DNA from: CAZFLY01 sp964519995
Lineage (GTDB): Bacteria; Planctomycetota; Phycisphaerae; Sedimentisphaerales; Anaerobacaceae
Direction of reading: 5' to 3'
DNA: 32,854 nt
NCBI GenBank assembly: GCA_964519995.1
Contig: CAZFLY010000030.1
Coordinates: 1 to 32,854, forward strand
Shown piece after piece: positions 32,829 through 32,854 of this stretch (position 1 is the stretch's first letter; each line of letters begins with the position of its first letter). The position numbers and the translations under genes are program-made. The notes under the pieces were generated by a model. The model had not been told where the DNA came from and did not search any database. It worked only from the letters and a program-made list of their open reading frames with translations.

Positions 32829-32854
32829 TTTTCAGCCCCCTTTTCTGCCGATCT

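Noticed and set aside
1..32854. CRISPR arrays, tRNAs, rRNAs, intact transposases
   Set aside because: No regular direct repeats with spacers, no tRNA cloverleaf signals, and no transposase motifs were seen on either strand.

Overview
The window looks like a chromosomal segment of an uncultured planctomycete, probably of the Phycisphaerae/Sedimentisphaerales type. This is inferred from gene content, not from a marker-gene search. Four exported proteins end in single dockerin-like repeats (GDxNGDCxxDxxD...WL, or the QGKKKYxVSTNDLD variant). There is also a pseudopilin with an H-X9-DG signature and a secretion ATPase with a membrane-anchored N-terminus. No tRNA, rRNA, CRISPR array or intact insertion sequence was seen.

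Layout. 41-1471 is an AT-rich GT39-like membrane glycosyltransferase that seems to lack its first membrane helix. It is followed by almost 1 kb of short degenerate repeats, a good promoter and a foldable leader in front of an exported HEAT-repeat protein (2413-4206). On the minus strand, an FHA-domain protein, a GspE/PilB-like ATPase and a CvpA-like membrane protein form a probable operon (7371 down to 4335). Divergent from it runs the classic translation cluster thrS-infC-rpmI-rplT-pheS (7694-12213). It has an upstream promoter, an internal promoter before rpmI, an infC start that appears to be AUA, and a foldable rpmI-rplT spacer. pheT does not follow pheS.

12373-17719 is an exported-protein block. 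A 17-codon leader ORF is coupled to a peptidase-S74-type fibre protein with VGIGT repeats, which overlaps a small dockerin-tailed protein. Next come a GH99-like dockerin-tailed protein and, convergent to it, an RraA-fold protein with a signal peptide. 17932-27160 holds housekeeping genes: arfB (ribosome rescue), addB-addA (double-strand break repair nuclease-helicase) and avtA (valine-pyruvate aminotransferase).

27161-28107 has no convincing long gene, but it contains a very good promoter followed about 225 nt later by a terminator-like hairpin, a candidate unannotated small RNA. The right end has an H-X9-DG pseudopilin on the plus strand. On the minus strand there is a two-gene unit: a beta-helix/dockerin protein with a C-terminal BsuPI-like (proteinase-inhibitor family) domain, then a secreted subtilisin with a strong terminator.

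The most interesting points are the BsuPI-like/subtilisin pair, the AUA start of infC, the candidate small RNA at 27494-27719, the FHA/membrane-GspE/CvpA operon, the exported RraA-fold protein and the S74 fibre operon with its leader ORF.
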